From: Deinandra increscens subsp. villosa
Taxonomy: Eukaryota; Streptophyta; Magnoliopsida; Asterales; Asteraceae
DNA length: 64,000 nucleotides
Assembly: GCA_039602395.1 (NCBI GenBank)
Contig: JBCNJP010000017.1
Span: forward strand, 19,704,870-19,768,869
Direction: 5' to 3'
Under the pieces are notes generated by a model. The model made no database searches. It saw only the letters and a program-made list of their open reading frames with translations, and was not told where the DNA came from. Of the stretch, positions 1-10,221 are shown in pieces. A program made the translations under genes and the position numbers. Position 1 is the first letter of the stretch; every line of letters starts with the position of its first letter.

Positions 1-903
1 AAAAAGGGAGTATAAAAACCCCAAAACAGTTTACGATCCTCACTTAACCCCTCTTCTCCTCCGTTTACGATCCCCTCCTGAAAAACGACCCTAACCGCCG
101 GCCAGAGCTCACCGGAAAACTCATTTCCGACCACCTCCGACCTTCGTTTGGAAATCCATCCTCACCAACACCTTCGTCTTTCACTTCCGACTAAAAACCC
201 CATTTCAATCGCCTGTTTTCACAAGGATTTCTCGATCTATTCTCGAGTATTGTGTTTTTGAGCCCTAACTCGAAATTACTTTCGGATTTTTCCGCAATCG
301 AGTCATTTTAGCGAAATTTGAAGTCGGCTGTGCTGTTAAGTTTCTTTAAAGGTAGTGTTGGGTGTTCATCTTAAGTTTTGATGGTGTTTAATCGTGTTTA
401 CGAGTTTATATGCAGGTTTGTTAATGGTGAATTTGAGGTTTACGATAACCTCGTGAAGAAGACTACTGTTGAGGAGTTTACGAACACCATTTACGACTCC
501 GGTGTTCCCGATGGGTGTTTACGATTCTAGCTAACGACAAAAACTGTTTACGATCGGGCTTAGGATATTTTAGGGTGTTCACGATTGGGTTATGAGATTA
601 CGATTGGACCATTTTTGAACCCTGTCGTGAACCCATTTTGCAAATCGTAAACACAGTTTTTGGATCATAAACACATATTTTGAGTCGTAATCAGATGATA
701 AAAAAATATTTTTCACTTATTTTTTTTTGTTTGTTTAAAAAAAAAATTGATTGTGGTTAGTGAACGTGTGTTTAAATCAAATATTTTCCCTAAAAAGTTT
801 AAATTGAAATTTTGTGAACTTCAAAAGTAAAATTTGTTTTTCAATTGAACTTTGTCAAGGGTTAATAAACATAATTACTCTTTAATGAACAAGTCTGATA
901 CAT
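1..903 (+). other. Untranslated leader of Sirevirus-like element, TTTACGA-rich
   Basis: No convincing coding sequence. A TATA-like box (GTATAAAAACC) sits at about 10-20 and is followed by a CT-rich stretch, as in a plant core promoter. The word TTTACGA (often GTTTACGAT) recurs at roughly 30, 64, 397, 439, 477, 490, 517 and 546, with complementary copies (ATCGTAAACA) near 645-690. The same word recurs in the related LTRs and leaders at 3.7 kb, 40.95 kb, 43.3 kb and 48.5 kb, so it belongs to this retroelement group. The expected 5' LTR end and primer-binding site are not seen here, so the 5' end lies outside the window or has been replaced. Confidence 0.5.
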
Positions 904-3462
904 ATGTCTTGTCTTTCTCAGATGGCAGAAGAGATGCTTATCGGAGACATAAAATATGAGCAGGATCATTGTATGCCTGCTTATCTGGAAGACCCGCCAG
1001 AAAAACATATGGAATTGTTCTACTCACTAGTGGCTGGGATGAACACATGTAAAATTAACCATGCCTTGAGGACGAATGTACTCATCGACGAGATGCTGGT
1101 CAGAGAATTTTGGGGTACTGCTAGGGCAAATTCTGACAAGACAAGGATTACTGCAACGGTCAATAACAGACAAATTGTTATTGAGGAAGAAGATATAAGG
1201 CAAGGGCTGAACATTACCGATGATGCTTCACATCCTATCAAGTATCCGAAGGAGGTAGTTCTGGAAGGGGCGCAATCAATGGGGTATGAAGGAAAATTTC
1301 CGCCCATCTTTAAGAAGCTTCTGCCGCACTACTGGAGGTGTCTGGCGCATTACATGCAGAAATCTTTCCTTGGGAAAAGAACAAGCTTCGATCAATTAAA
1401 TCAACTTCATGGAACTGCCTTTGTTGCTTTGGCCTTAGATTGGAACTTCAACTTTTCAAAGATGATGCTGATTGATTGGATAGGAAATGCAGAACTAAGT
1501 GCCAGAGAACAATTTTTAATGACACCGAGGTTTGTCCAAATGGTGGTAATGAAGAAGTATCCAATGATTGAGGAGAGGATAGAGAAACTTGATGTGAAGG
1601 TGATGGACATTGGGGTTTTTAGCCTGCAAACCCAGGATCGACCAGGTAAAAAGTGTTTTGAAGGTAGACTGGAGTGGACTAAGAGAGGTGCATTCCCAGA
1701 GGTTGCACGGGAACAAGTGTTGGATGACTCTGAACCAGAAGCTGACATCCCGGTTGTGAATGCCATGGTGGCTGAAGACCAAGACTTGACAGTAACTCCA
1801 GCTGTTAATGTTCAAGATGAAGATGTCATTCCCTCCGATGAAGAAAATATAATGGATGACATTCTTGCTGGCCAGAACATCACTGAAGAGGATATTTATG
1901 GAGACTTGGAGCCTCTAACTCATAAAAGGTCGAGGGAAGATATGATTGGGTCATCTGGCAGTGACAATACACCTCCTGAGCTGAATTTAAACGTTGATGA
2001 TGTTCTTGAAGAAGAACCTGTCCCTGCTCGTGAGCCATCTCCACGGAAGAGGTCAGATCCAAGAAGCATCAGATTCAAGCTATCAAAGACCAGCTCAAGC
2101 ATTTTACTAGTGCATTCAGCTGGGCCCAGTTCTGAGGGCCCCATTACTCAAGAAGAAACAGCTGCTGAAGTTGTGCAAGATCAGCCTACTCCTGTGCAAT
2201 CTGAAACTACAATTCTGACCGAGCGTAGCCCAGTTCGGGAAGGAACTCAATTTCTGGAGGTTGATCATACTTTTGTTGCACCAAGCCCAGTGAGAGTAAG
2301 TGCAGCTCCTGCGGTAGCTCAGCCAACAGCTGCTCCTAGCTTCAGGCCTTTTCAAGCAGCGGAGCTTCCAGTGAATATGAGGATAAGTGCTGATCCTCAA
2401 ATCAATTTCCTGATCTCACAAAACAGAATTAGAGAAAATGAGATCAAGGCTCTTCAAGCTGAGAACAAATATATGAGAGAGAAGGAAGTGGCGGACAAAG
2501 ACAGAATGAAATATCTATACAGCATGCTGGTGGACCTGAGGAAGAAGTATAATGATTTAAAGGATGTTGTGGGTTCCAACTCCTCAGGTGCCCCAGGTCA
2601 AGGCTCATCACAGGGTCTGCAAGGTGCTGAAGCGTTGAATGAAGACGAAGGTGATGAAAACTTTGAGATGGCTGACTATGCTAGAGGAGGAAGAGTCATC
2701 ACAGCCCCTGCGGGACACGACAACTGGTTCCGTGAATTCTATCAAGGACCAGCCCCCACAAAATACGCCCTCGATGTTGGTGAAAGCTCCATTGACAAAA
2801 GGGGGAGTCGTGAAGCCATTTTGTGCTGGCACTATGATACGGAGAAGAAATTATTTGCTGTGATCCGTGACGGCATCAGTCCAGTTGAGTATTACAGAAC
2901 TCGTGGACAATTTCATTCATGGACTGAGCCTGAGATCAGAAGTTTGCTCCGAGCTCCATTCATCAACAGATGGAACAGTTCCGATGGGGATCTTATCAGA
3001 AACAACTTGTTAAGCCATCTGGAAAACAATTTTTTTGACTTTGACCTGAAGCAGGTAAGATGGGTCGAGACAGGAACTGACCCAGTTACTGGAGAACCAA
3101 TTGGTGAAGCTAGGAGACCACCCACCAAGCGCACAAGAGTGATTAACATGTTGGATGAAATCGAAGATGGTACACTGGTCAAAAATTTTGACTGCTGGTG
3201 TTATGATCCGACGACTCACGAGGTGGTGGTTCTATGCAAAAATATGAGGCAGTTTCGCTTCTACGATCCAGTTGATCTGCTGCGATTTGGAGAAAGAGAC
3301 ATAAAGCTTCTCGCCTCACAGCCTATACTTGGAGATGAAAATGATATGGAGAATGCTGTGAGAGTGGGAATCTTTCATGGGACTGCAGGTCGGATAGTGG
3401 CGAACGGGTGGTGGTCGAACAACGTTCAAAGCACATTCAGATTCGATCTCCTGCTACCGTAG
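904..3462 (+). CDS. Sirevirus-type Ty1/copia accessory ORF (852 aa), intact
   Basis: A single uninterrupted frame ending 28 bp before a polypurine tract and 3' LTR, the place where Sirevirus elements carry an extra ORF downstream of pol. Residues 1-230 resemble, from my knowledge of the family, the plant retroelement-linked domain with FWGTA, SIRRDL-like (here DIRQGLN) and FNFSK motifs. Residues about 230-490 are acidic and rich in Ser, Pro and Glu. Residues about 500-556 are strongly charged with heptad spacing, a likely coiled coil. Residues 600-852 form a Trp/Cys-containing C-terminal region (CWHYD, CWCYDP) that I do not recognise. No reverse transcriptase or integrase motif is present. 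Function is unknown; structural, envelope-like and regulatory roles are all unproven. The intact frame suggests a young element. ATG at 904 is chosen as the first in frame; the ATG at 922 is an alternative. Confidence 0.7.
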   Translation: MSCLSQMAEEMLIGDIKYEQDHCMPAYLEDPPEKHMELFYSLVAGMNTCKINHALRTNVLIDEMLVREFWGTARANSDKTRITATVNNRQIVIEEEDIRQGLNITDDASHPIKYPKEVVLEGAQSMGYEGKFPPIFKKLLPHYWRCLAHYMQKSFLGKRTSFDQLNQLHGTAFVALALDWNFNFSKMMLIDWIGNAELSAREQFLMTPRFVQMVVMKKYPMIEERIEKLDVKVMDIGVFSLQTQDRPGKKCFEGRLEWTKRGAFPEVAREQVLDDSEPEADIPVVNAMVAEDQDLTVTPAVNVQDEDVIPSDEENIMDDILAGQNITEEDIYGDLEPLTHKRSREDMIGSSGSDNTPPELNLNVDDVLEEEPVPAREPSPRKRSDPRSIRFKLSKTSSSILLVHSAGPSSEGPITQEETAAEVVQDQPTPVQSETTILTERSPVREGTQFLEVDHTFVAPSPVRVSAAPAVAQPTAAPSFRPFQAAELPVNMRISADPQINFLISQNRIRENEIKALQAENKYMREKEVADKDRMKYLYSMLVDLRKKYNDLKDVVGSNSSGAPGQGSSQGLQGAEALNEDEGDENFEMADYARGGRVITAPAGHDNWFREFYQGPAPTKYALDVGESSIDKRGSREAILCWHYDTEKKLFAVIRDGISPVEYYRTRGQFHSWTEPEIRSLLRAPFINRWNSSDGDLIRNNLLSHLENNFFDFDLKQVRWVETGTDPVTGEPIGEARRPPTKRTRVINMLDEIEDGTLVKNFDCWCYDPTTHEVVVLCKNMRQFRFYDPVDLLRFGERDIKLLASQPILGDENDMENAVRVGIFHGTAGRIVANGWWSNNVQSTFRFDLLLP

Positions 3463-3487
3463 AAGTAAAAGGTCAAATGTTTCATGC

Positions 3488-3499
3488 CTAGGGGAAGAT
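3488..3499 (+). promoter_or_regulatory. Polypurine tract before 3' LTR
   Basis: CTAGGGGAAGAT directly abuts the LTR start TGTTGGGC. The same AGGGGAAGAT core abuts the LTR at 43018, so it is the plus-strand priming site of this group. Confidence 0.8.
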
Positions 3500-3903
3500 T
3501 GTTGGGCTAGATTTATTTAAGGCATGAACATTTGTTAATGGGCTAGTTTGTAATTGTTTTGGGCTTAATCTAGGTTAGTTAATAGGCCATGTGGGCCGAT
3601 ATCTTGTTTATGATTGGGCTAGATTAGTGTTTATGATTGGCCTTGTAATCACATGAGGTGGTATAAATACCACCTCATGGTTATGTTTATGACTAAGCTT
3701 TTCAATACGACTTTAAGGTTTACGATTTCTTGCTCTCTTGAGTTTACGATCAGCTTCCTTTAGTAGTGATTTTCATTCAAGACTTCATCTTTTCTCTAGA
3801 TCTAGTCTATTCTTCTACTATTGTTCTTGAATCAATCTTATACAAGGATTCCGCACTTGTATTAGATTAGATATCGTGTGTTTGGGAGATTTCTGGACCT
3901 ACA
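3500..3903 (+). repeat. Sirevirus-like 3' LTR (404 bp)
   Basis: Begins TGTTGGGCTAG directly after the polypurine tract and ends GGACCTACA, with canonical TG..CA ends. A same-family LTR begins at 48277 and is cut by the assembly gap; a relative ends GGACTAACA at 43482. It contains several GGGCT/GGCC words, a TATA box inside an inverted repeat at 3655, and TTTACGA words near 3720 and 3745. It interrupts the DC1-domain gene fragment lying on the opposite strand. Confidence 0.85.
3655..3676 (+). promoter_or_regulatory. LTR TATA box centred in a perfect inverted repeat
   Basis: GAGGTGGTAT-AA-ATACCACCTC: two perfect 10-bp arms around AA, with TATAAATA at the centre. It is conserved exactly in the second LTR of the family at 48438-48459. 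It is probably the core promoter that starts the LTR transcript. Confidence 0.7.
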
Positions 3904-4440
3904 ATATGCGAATCCATTTGAAAGTAATTCACATATATCACAGTTAAACAAACCCAAGATGTTTTTGGAGATCTTTGGAAGGAGAACAAGCGTATGCTCT
4001 GGATGGTCGTGATGATTTTGTATTTCAGACGGTAGTCTAGTGCACCACTCATGAAGAACAAAACCACAATGATTTTCAAAACATTTGTAGAAGGGCACAT
4101 CTGTGATTGGTCTCACACATCCGTCACACAATAGTTCAACTTTTCTCATGGGGTCATGAAGGGAACATGAACGTCCATTAAGGAGGGATGCTTGTGTGTC
4201 AAAAAGAATCAGTTGGTGTTGATGGTTGAACACATCACCATCGACCTTACCTTCGATAGTAAGTTCACCTTTATTGATAAAAATGTGCTTCAAAAGGTTG
4301 AAACTTTCGTCACGAAATGGACAGCGAATTAAATCAGGATAGTCATTGTCTTTGTAGTTTTTATATGTTTTTCCAAGACCTGATTGACATGTGACATGTT
4401 TAAAATGAAGCTCAAACTGGCAACCTCTAGTATTAATTAC
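3904..4440 (-). pseudogene. DC1-domain (Cys/His-rich C1) protein fragment
   Basis: On the minus strand the frame runs without a stop from about 4470 down to the LTR edge at 3904. It encodes repeated Cys/His patterns of the plant DC1 family: C-P-F-R near 4320, L-C-D-G-C-V-R-P-I, Y-K-C, H-C-G-F-V-L-H-E-W-C and C-D-I-C-E-L. DC1 proteins are zinc-binding, C1-like proteins often linked to stress or defence responses; the role of this one is unknown. The 3' part of the gene is removed where the LTR ends, and the last codons of the open frame are LTR-encoded. The 5' part is missing or broken: a stop lies at 4471-4473 and an LTR fragment follows. The only recognisable nuclear host-gene remnant in the window. 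Confidence 0.75.
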
Positions 4441-4474
4441 ATTAGGTCTACATGTGGCGTGTAGACCGCTCTAG

Positions 4475-4812
4475 TGAACTCACCAGCCTTGGCTGACACT
4501 TGATTGTTGGTTTCTTTTCAGGTCGCTAGGTGGATCATGGACAGCACCGGAGGCGGCAGTACTTCCTATGGATACCCTTTTGAAAAGCCCGGAATTTTCA
4601 AACATTTAAATCCATCGTTTTGTAACACCATAACTGTAAACTTTGTTTATGCTTCCGCTGAACTGTTAAACTTACTGTTTTGGACTGTAACTTAAACTTT
4701 ATGATTTACCTATAAACTCTGTTATGGTTTGGTTGTAACTAAAGTCTGGGATCCTGGTCTGGATCACACCCCACACGGTTATACTCCGTTTGTGGAAATT
4801 GGGGGTGTGACA
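4475..4812 (+). repeat. Terminal fragment of a gypsy-type LTR
   Basis: Matches the last 340 bp of the solo LTR at 30791-34070 in organisation. Both have GTGAACTCACCA, then a TTTCAGGTCGC splice-acceptor-like motif, then CACACCCCACACGGT, and both end ATTGGGGGTGTGACA. The 5' part is missing, so this is a truncated LTR. Confidence 0.65.
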
Positions 4813-5883
4813 AATAATATTTTTTGTCATCTCATATATGCTCGGAGGTTCGTAGACACTATTTGGGATCTCTATATCTACTCATCTAATGGCTATGATT
4901 AATTTATTATCTCTACTTTTTCTTTCTTTCTTTCTCTCTTCAACAAATCTCATGTGTAAAATAGGGTTTTTTCGAATGCAAAATAGGGATTCTATGGTTT
5001 TACACTTTTTTACGGTGTATAGAGTGAACATCTCTCTCTATATAACCTATAGTATATATATCCCATATATATGATATATATATAGGTTTTAGTTCAAGTA
5101 AAAGCAATTATATCTTAAAAAGTGTAAGAAGTGTATTGCGTTTTGATATTAATGCATGGTGTTATCCCTTAATTATGTTTTTGGTTTAATATATGATATT
5201 TCTAAAATAGAAAACATCATTCATTGGATTCCAAACACCATTTATTAAGAATTTTTAAAAGAGCAGTGTGTTTGTATTTAGTACATTTTGTTTACATTGT
5301 GTTATCATTTAATTCTAATTTTGATAAACACGTGACGTTTCTACAATGGAAACACCATGTATGTGTCATATATTTACCAAAAATACAAAATAAAAATAAT
5401 AGTTTGCATTAATATTAACACATCATCCACTTCTTACTATACACTTCTCACGTAAAAAGTGCTTTATAAAAATCATACCATGTATGTATATATATGTATT
5501 ATATATATAGGTGAAAGTTCAAATACAAATGAATATTTCCGTACGAAGTGTGCGAAGTGATGTTAGCCTTTGATTTGATAAATGAGTGGTCCAGATTTGG
5601 GTAGATCAAATCCAGATGCAAAACAAAAAAATTAAGCGTGCAAATAACCTAGAGGGGTAAAATGGGTATGACCTACAAAAAAGATACCCTATCTTTTTTA
5701 AACCTCTATAACTTTTTCATATGACATCGGTTTTTAAAAAAAAAAATTACACTATAAAATCGAGCATTTAGTTCTCTTTAATTCGAGTATAGTATTGCGA
5801 TACTTTTTTTGGAAGTTAAAAAACTTTTTTTAGAACTCGAATATGCGTCCAGGTGACGTTTGTGTGATTATGAAATAAAGCAC
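4813..5883. other. AT-rich spacer with a TA-flanked element
   Basis: No gene seen. A segment at about 5085-5480 is bounded by TATATA runs and starts GGTTTTAGTTCAAG. It has AAGTGTAAGAAGTGTA on the left and complementary-type CTTCTTACTATACACTTCT on the right, suggesting a small inverted-repeat element in a TA microsatellite. A similar start (GGTGAAAGTTCAAATAC) follows at 5509 without a clear right end. Confidence 0.4.
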
Positions 5884-6500
5884 ACGTGATTATTGTATTT
5901 GGTGGCAAAATGATGACAATTACCTTTTTGACACCATTTTGCTACCAAATCATATTTGGTGGTAAAATGGTGACAATTGCTTATAACTTGCGTGATTATG
6001 ACTTGTATATTTTTTCACAACATATTTGGTGTTAAAATGGTGATAATTGCTTATGAAATAAAGCTTGCGTCGTGATTATGTATTTGGTGGCAAAATGGTG
6101 AAAATTGTCGTTTTAACATCATTTTTCTACCAAAACATATTTGGTGGCAAAATAGTGACAATTGCCCTTTTGACACCATTTTTGCTACCAAAACATAGTC
6201 GGTGGCAAAAACATTTTTAAAGTTCTTTTTCACAACATATTTGGTGGCAAAATAGTGACAATTCTCCTTTTGACACCATTTTTCTACTAAAACATATTTA
6301 GTGGCAAAATGGTGACAATTGCCATTTGACACCATTTTGCTACCAAAACATATTTGGTGGCAAAACTTTTTAGGTTTTTTTCTACAACATATTTGGTGGC
6401 AAAATGGTGATAATTGCCCTTTTGACACCATTCATATTTTGGTGGCAAAAGGATGACAATTGCCCTTTTGACACCATTTTGCTATCGAAAACACGATGTC
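5884..6500. repeat. Tandem array of imperfectly palindromic units
   Basis: About eight diverged repeats of roughly 55-60 bp. Each has ATTTGGTGGCAAAATGGTGA followed by CAATTGCCCTTTTGACACCATTTTGCTACC, so the left half (GGTGGCAAAATGGTG) is nearly complementary to the right half (CACCATTTTGCTACC). Each unit could fold into a hairpin. No coding potential is credible; the open minus-strand frame here simply follows the repeat period. Confidence 0.75.
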
Positions 6501-6600
6501 AAATAGTATGTGATTAACAAACGTAAGCTAGATAATTTTACCCTCATTCGCACGCCTCACATGAAAAATCCCCTTTGTGTTGATCAATTCAATTAAGCGA

Positions 6601-6951
6601 TAGACTAAAACATATAAAGTGAAGACATACCGGTAGGGGTGGAGATTATAGATGACGATGATGATGTCATAGCCATGATGTTCTTCTCTACCCTTTAGAT
6701 GTCTTTGATTGATGGATTTGTGTTTAGAGAGAATAGTGTATGTATGTGGTGTTTTGGTTTCTCTAAAATGATTTATTTATAAGACAATAAAGGGCAAGAG
6801 ACTCTTCATATTATGTCATTATTCCCATCAAATAATGACTACATTAATAGGGACTTTATATCATATTTTCATAAGGACTTTATGTCTCTTTATGTCACTT
6901 TGGTCATTAATAAAATGATCATAAAGGACACATGTAGGAATATTTCCAACA
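6601..6951 (-). repeat. copia-1 3' LTR
   Basis: About 350 bp, closely matching 24871-25218. In element orientation it begins TGTTGGAAATATTCC. The far boundary near 6601 is approximate because the two copies diverge just there. It has no coding content. Confidence 0.8.
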
Positions 6952-6965
6952 TTCTCCCACTTGTC
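6952..6965 (-). promoter_or_regulatory. copia-1 polypurine tract
   Basis: On the minus strand CAAGTGGGAGAA lies directly before TGTTGGAAAT, the LTR start: the plus-strand primer site of a copia element. Confidence 0.75.
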
Positions 6966-7300
6966 CGAGTGATCATTTATGATGAGCCTTTCTAAAGTTT
7001 GGCCAAGTTAATAACACTCATTAGATTTCGAAATTTTATACTGTAGTAGAAAAATACAGTCATTGAGTTATTCTAAACCCAAGACCCCCATAATCATACT
7101 ACAATTTCAAAAACGAACATAAGGAATTAGGGACCGAAATGACTAGATTAATGCCCTTAGTGCACAATAGTTATTTGTGCAAATTTGTCAAATGTACGTA
7201 TAATATTAGGCGCGCATATACATTTTATAGACACATAAATATTCGAGGAAATTTTATTAATTATTAAAGCATATGCTATTACATAAGGTCTCTACTAAAA
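6966..7300. other. copia-1 3' untranslated region
   Basis: AT-rich, no coding signal; lies between the end of the RNase H region and the polypurine tract. Confidence 0.5.
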
Positions 7301-7307
7301 CCCATTC

Positions 7308-8840
7308 TCAGTACGAGATCCTGAAAACATTTTGGTGGACTTTAGTCATCGGATCCGCAAGCATATCTTTTGTGCTAATGTTCTCAATACAAAGATTGTT
7401 TTCCTCCACCCATTCTCGTACAAACAAGAACTTTGTATCGAGATATAATCCGGCTTCACTCGAACTGTTACTGTTCGAAAAACTCACAGCAGCCGAATTA
7501 TCGCAGTAAATCTTCAATGGTCTTGATATGGAGTTTACAACTTTGAGCCCGGCAATAAGATTCCTTAACAACATGCCTTGGCAAGTTGCATTATTTTACA
7601 CTGCAACGTATTCTGCCATCATGGTTGAGGTTGTTGTCAATTGTTGTTTATGGCTCCTCCATGAAATAGGTCCGCCTGCTAACATGAAAATATACCCCGA
7701 AGTTGATTTCTTATCATCTTTGCATTTAGCAAAGTCAGAATCGGAATAGCCTATCACTTCTAAATCATCATTTCTTCTGTATGTCAACTTGTAGTCTTTT
7801 GTGCCTTGAAGGTATCGCAACACTTTCTTTGCTGTTTTCTAATGATCTAGGCCTGGATTAAATTGATAACGGCCTAGCATTCCAGCAATATATGCAATAT
7901 CCGGATGAGTACAGACTTGAGCATACATCAAGCTTCCAACTACCGAAGCATAAGGTATCAATCTCATCTGTTCCTTTTCAACCTCTATTTTTGGACATTG
8001 GAAAGAACCAAAAACATCTCCTTTAACTACTGGAGCAACTGAAGGAGAGCAATTTTGCATGTTATAACGCGTTAGAACACGTTCAATATAAGCTTTCTGA
8101 GACAACCCTAAAGTCCCATTAGATCGATCTCGGTGTATTTCGATGCCTATTACATAAGAAGCATCTCCAAGACCTTTCATGTCAAAATTACGCGAAAGTA
8201 ATCGCTTTGACTCATGCAACATATCTAAGTTATTACTTGCCAGTAAAATATCATCTACATAAAGGACAAGTATAACAAAATTGCTCCCACTCATTTTGAG
8301 GTAGGTGCATTGATCCACTTGATTTTTATTGAAACCTTGTTTTTTCATTACTTCATCAAACTTTAAATACCACTGACGCGATGCTTGTTTTAACCCGTAT
8401 ATGGATTTCTTTAACCTACAGACTAAGTGTTCTTGCCCTTTAGGTTTGAAGCCTTCAGGTTGATTCATAAACACTTCTTCATGTAAGTCACCGTTAAGGA
8501 AAGCAGTTTTAACGTCCATCTGACGTAACTCTAAATCAAAATGAGCTACTAGGACCATAACGATCCTTAAGGAATCCTTTCGTGATACAGGTGAGAAAGT
8601 TTCCTGAAAATCAATCCCCTCCTTTTGGGTGTAGCCTTTAGCAACCAATCGTGCTTTATAGCGTTCAACATTTCCATTCGGGTCTAATTTGGTTTTAAAG
8701 ACCCATTTACATCCTACGGGCTTTGCACCCTTAGGTAATTCAACCAATTCCCACACACTATTCTTATGCATTGAATCAAGCTCATCAATCATAGCTTTAT
8801 TCCATTAAGACGATTGATCACTATTGATGGCTTCATTATA
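7308..8840 (-). pseudogene. copia-1 reverse transcriptase and RNase H (broken)
   Basis: The minus-strand translation gives a copia reverse transcriptase with motifs W-V-F-K-T-K, R-L-V-A-K-G-Y, M-D-V-K-T-A-F-L-N-G, Q-P-E-G-F, Y-G-L-K-Q-A and the catalytic L-Y-V-D-D-I-L. RNase H follows with Y-S-D-S-D-F, K-S-T-S-G-Y and E-Y-V-A, then Y-C-D-N-S-A-A. The frame is cut by in-frame stops near 8807 (TAA), near 7837 (TAG in place of the usual Trp after G-L-D-H) and near 7590 (TAA). The stops look like C-to-T type changes (CAA or TGG to stop), as expected from deamination of methylated silenced repeats. It cannot make a full product. Confidence 0.85.
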
Positions 8841-9040
8841 AGAGGTAGGATCGTTAATTTTTCCTATATCCAAATCAACCTCATTAAGGTAGGTTACATA
8901 ATCATCAAAATTAGTAGGCCTTCTAGGCCGTGATGACCTCCTTAGATGATTGTCAGGTTCATCAGTAGTCGTCTCAGGGACTTGCTCTTGTACATTTGAT
9001 GTGCCTTCGTTTACAAGGGTGTTTGGAGCAACATGGTTTT

Positions 9041-10040
9041 CTAATGGTGCAGTGTCATGTACAAGAGGTGTAATAGGCGGTAAGTGTATAGAGAGCCCAT
9101 TTCCCCCTCCTCTTCTACTTCTTGTAAGTCAAAGTTTTGATTTTCATTGCTCCTAATGACCTTAGAATCCTCAAGGAATTCCGCATGAGAGGTTTCCACG
9201 ATACGAGTTACATGTGAAGGACAATAAAATCTATATCCCTTAGAATGTTCAGGATATCCGATAAAGGAACAGCTGACAGTTTTCATATCAAGCTTTTTCT
9301 CGTGAGGGTTATAAAGCTTAGCTTCGGCAGGACAATCCCATACTTTCATATACTTCAAGCTTGGCTTCCTCCCTGTCCAGACTTCAAAAGGAGTCTTAGG
9401 GACAGATTTTGAAGGAACCCTATTCAGTATATGAACAACTGTCTTTAAGGCCTACGTCCATAAGAATTGAGGTAGTTGTGAATTGGCTAACATACTCCTG
9501 ACCATATTCATGAGTGTCCTGTTCCTCCTCTCAGCAATGTCGTTCTGCTGAGGAGTACCAGGCATGGTATATTGGTTCACAATCCCTTGTTCTTTACAAA
9601 ATTTAAAGAACGGACCGGGAGCTTGTCCTATATCAGTATGTCGCCCACAATATTCACCTCCTACATCTGATCTCACTACCTTTATTTTGCATTTGAGTTG
9701 ATTTTCAACTTCAGCTTTAAAGATTTTAAACATATCAAGTGATTCGGATTTTTCTTTGATTAAATACAAGTACATATAACGTGAGTGATCATATATGAAA
9801 GTAATAAATGAATTATGTACAGTTATTCCTTCGGGAAAAGGTCCACAAATGTCACTATGTATGAGTTCTAGTAAACTAGAGCTCCTTGTGGCACCCCGCT
9901 TATTCCCCTTAGTCATTTTACCTTTAAGACATTTAACACACGTTTCAAAATCAGAGAAATCGAGAGTTGGTAATATCTCATCCTTCACGAGTCTTAACAT
10001 TCTATCTCGCGAGATGTGGCCTAAACGTTGATGCCACAAC
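9041..10040 (-). pseudogene. copia-1 integrase region (broken)
   Basis: The zinc-binding start of integrase (L-W-H-Q-R-L-G-H-I-S, then C-V-K-C-L-K-G-K) is followed by the catalytic core: S-D-I-C-G-P-F, V-R-S-D-V-G-G-E-Y and Q-Q-N-D-I-A-E-R-R-N-R. The downstream W-D-C-P-A-E-A-K and F-I-G-Y motifs are also present (9041-9358), with a stop near 9450 between the pieces. The upstream part of the same polyprotein resumes at 22445; the junction falls just before the L-W-H motif, where the compound element inserted. Confidence 0.85.
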
Positions 10041-10206
10041 TGTAACATCCCACATTGGTGAGGAGGGGAACTAAGCATGCCTTTATAAGGGTGTGGATAC
10101 CTCCCCCACCAAGACGCGTTTTAAAACCGTGAGAGGCGGATGCCTGAGGGCATGCCGGCTGCCAAAGCGGACAATATCTTGGTTGCGACGGGTCTGGGCT
10201 GTTACA
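10041..10206 (+). repeat. TRIM 5' LTR
   Basis: 166 bp with TGTAACATCCCACATTGG at the start and GGGCTGTTACA at the end. It carries a TATAAGG box near 10083 and the AAAGCGGACAATATC motif seen in widespread plant TRIM LTRs. It differs from the right-hand LTR at about four positions. Confidence 0.85.
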
Positions 10207-10208
10207 GA

Positions 10209-10221
10209 TGGTATCAGAGCC
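10209..10221 (+). promoter_or_regulatory. Primer-binding site (initiator tRNA-Met type), left junction
   Basis: TGGTATCAGAGCC, two bases after the TRIM LTR, complementary to the 3' end of plant initiator tRNA-Met. Left of it is TRIM; right of it is gypsy leader. An identical 13-mer lies at 22209. Confidence 0.85.

Noticed and set aside
6051..6431. 126-codon minus-strand open frame
   Set aside because: It follows the period of the tandem palindromic array; the repeating Cys/His pattern comes from the repeat, not from a zinc-finger gene.
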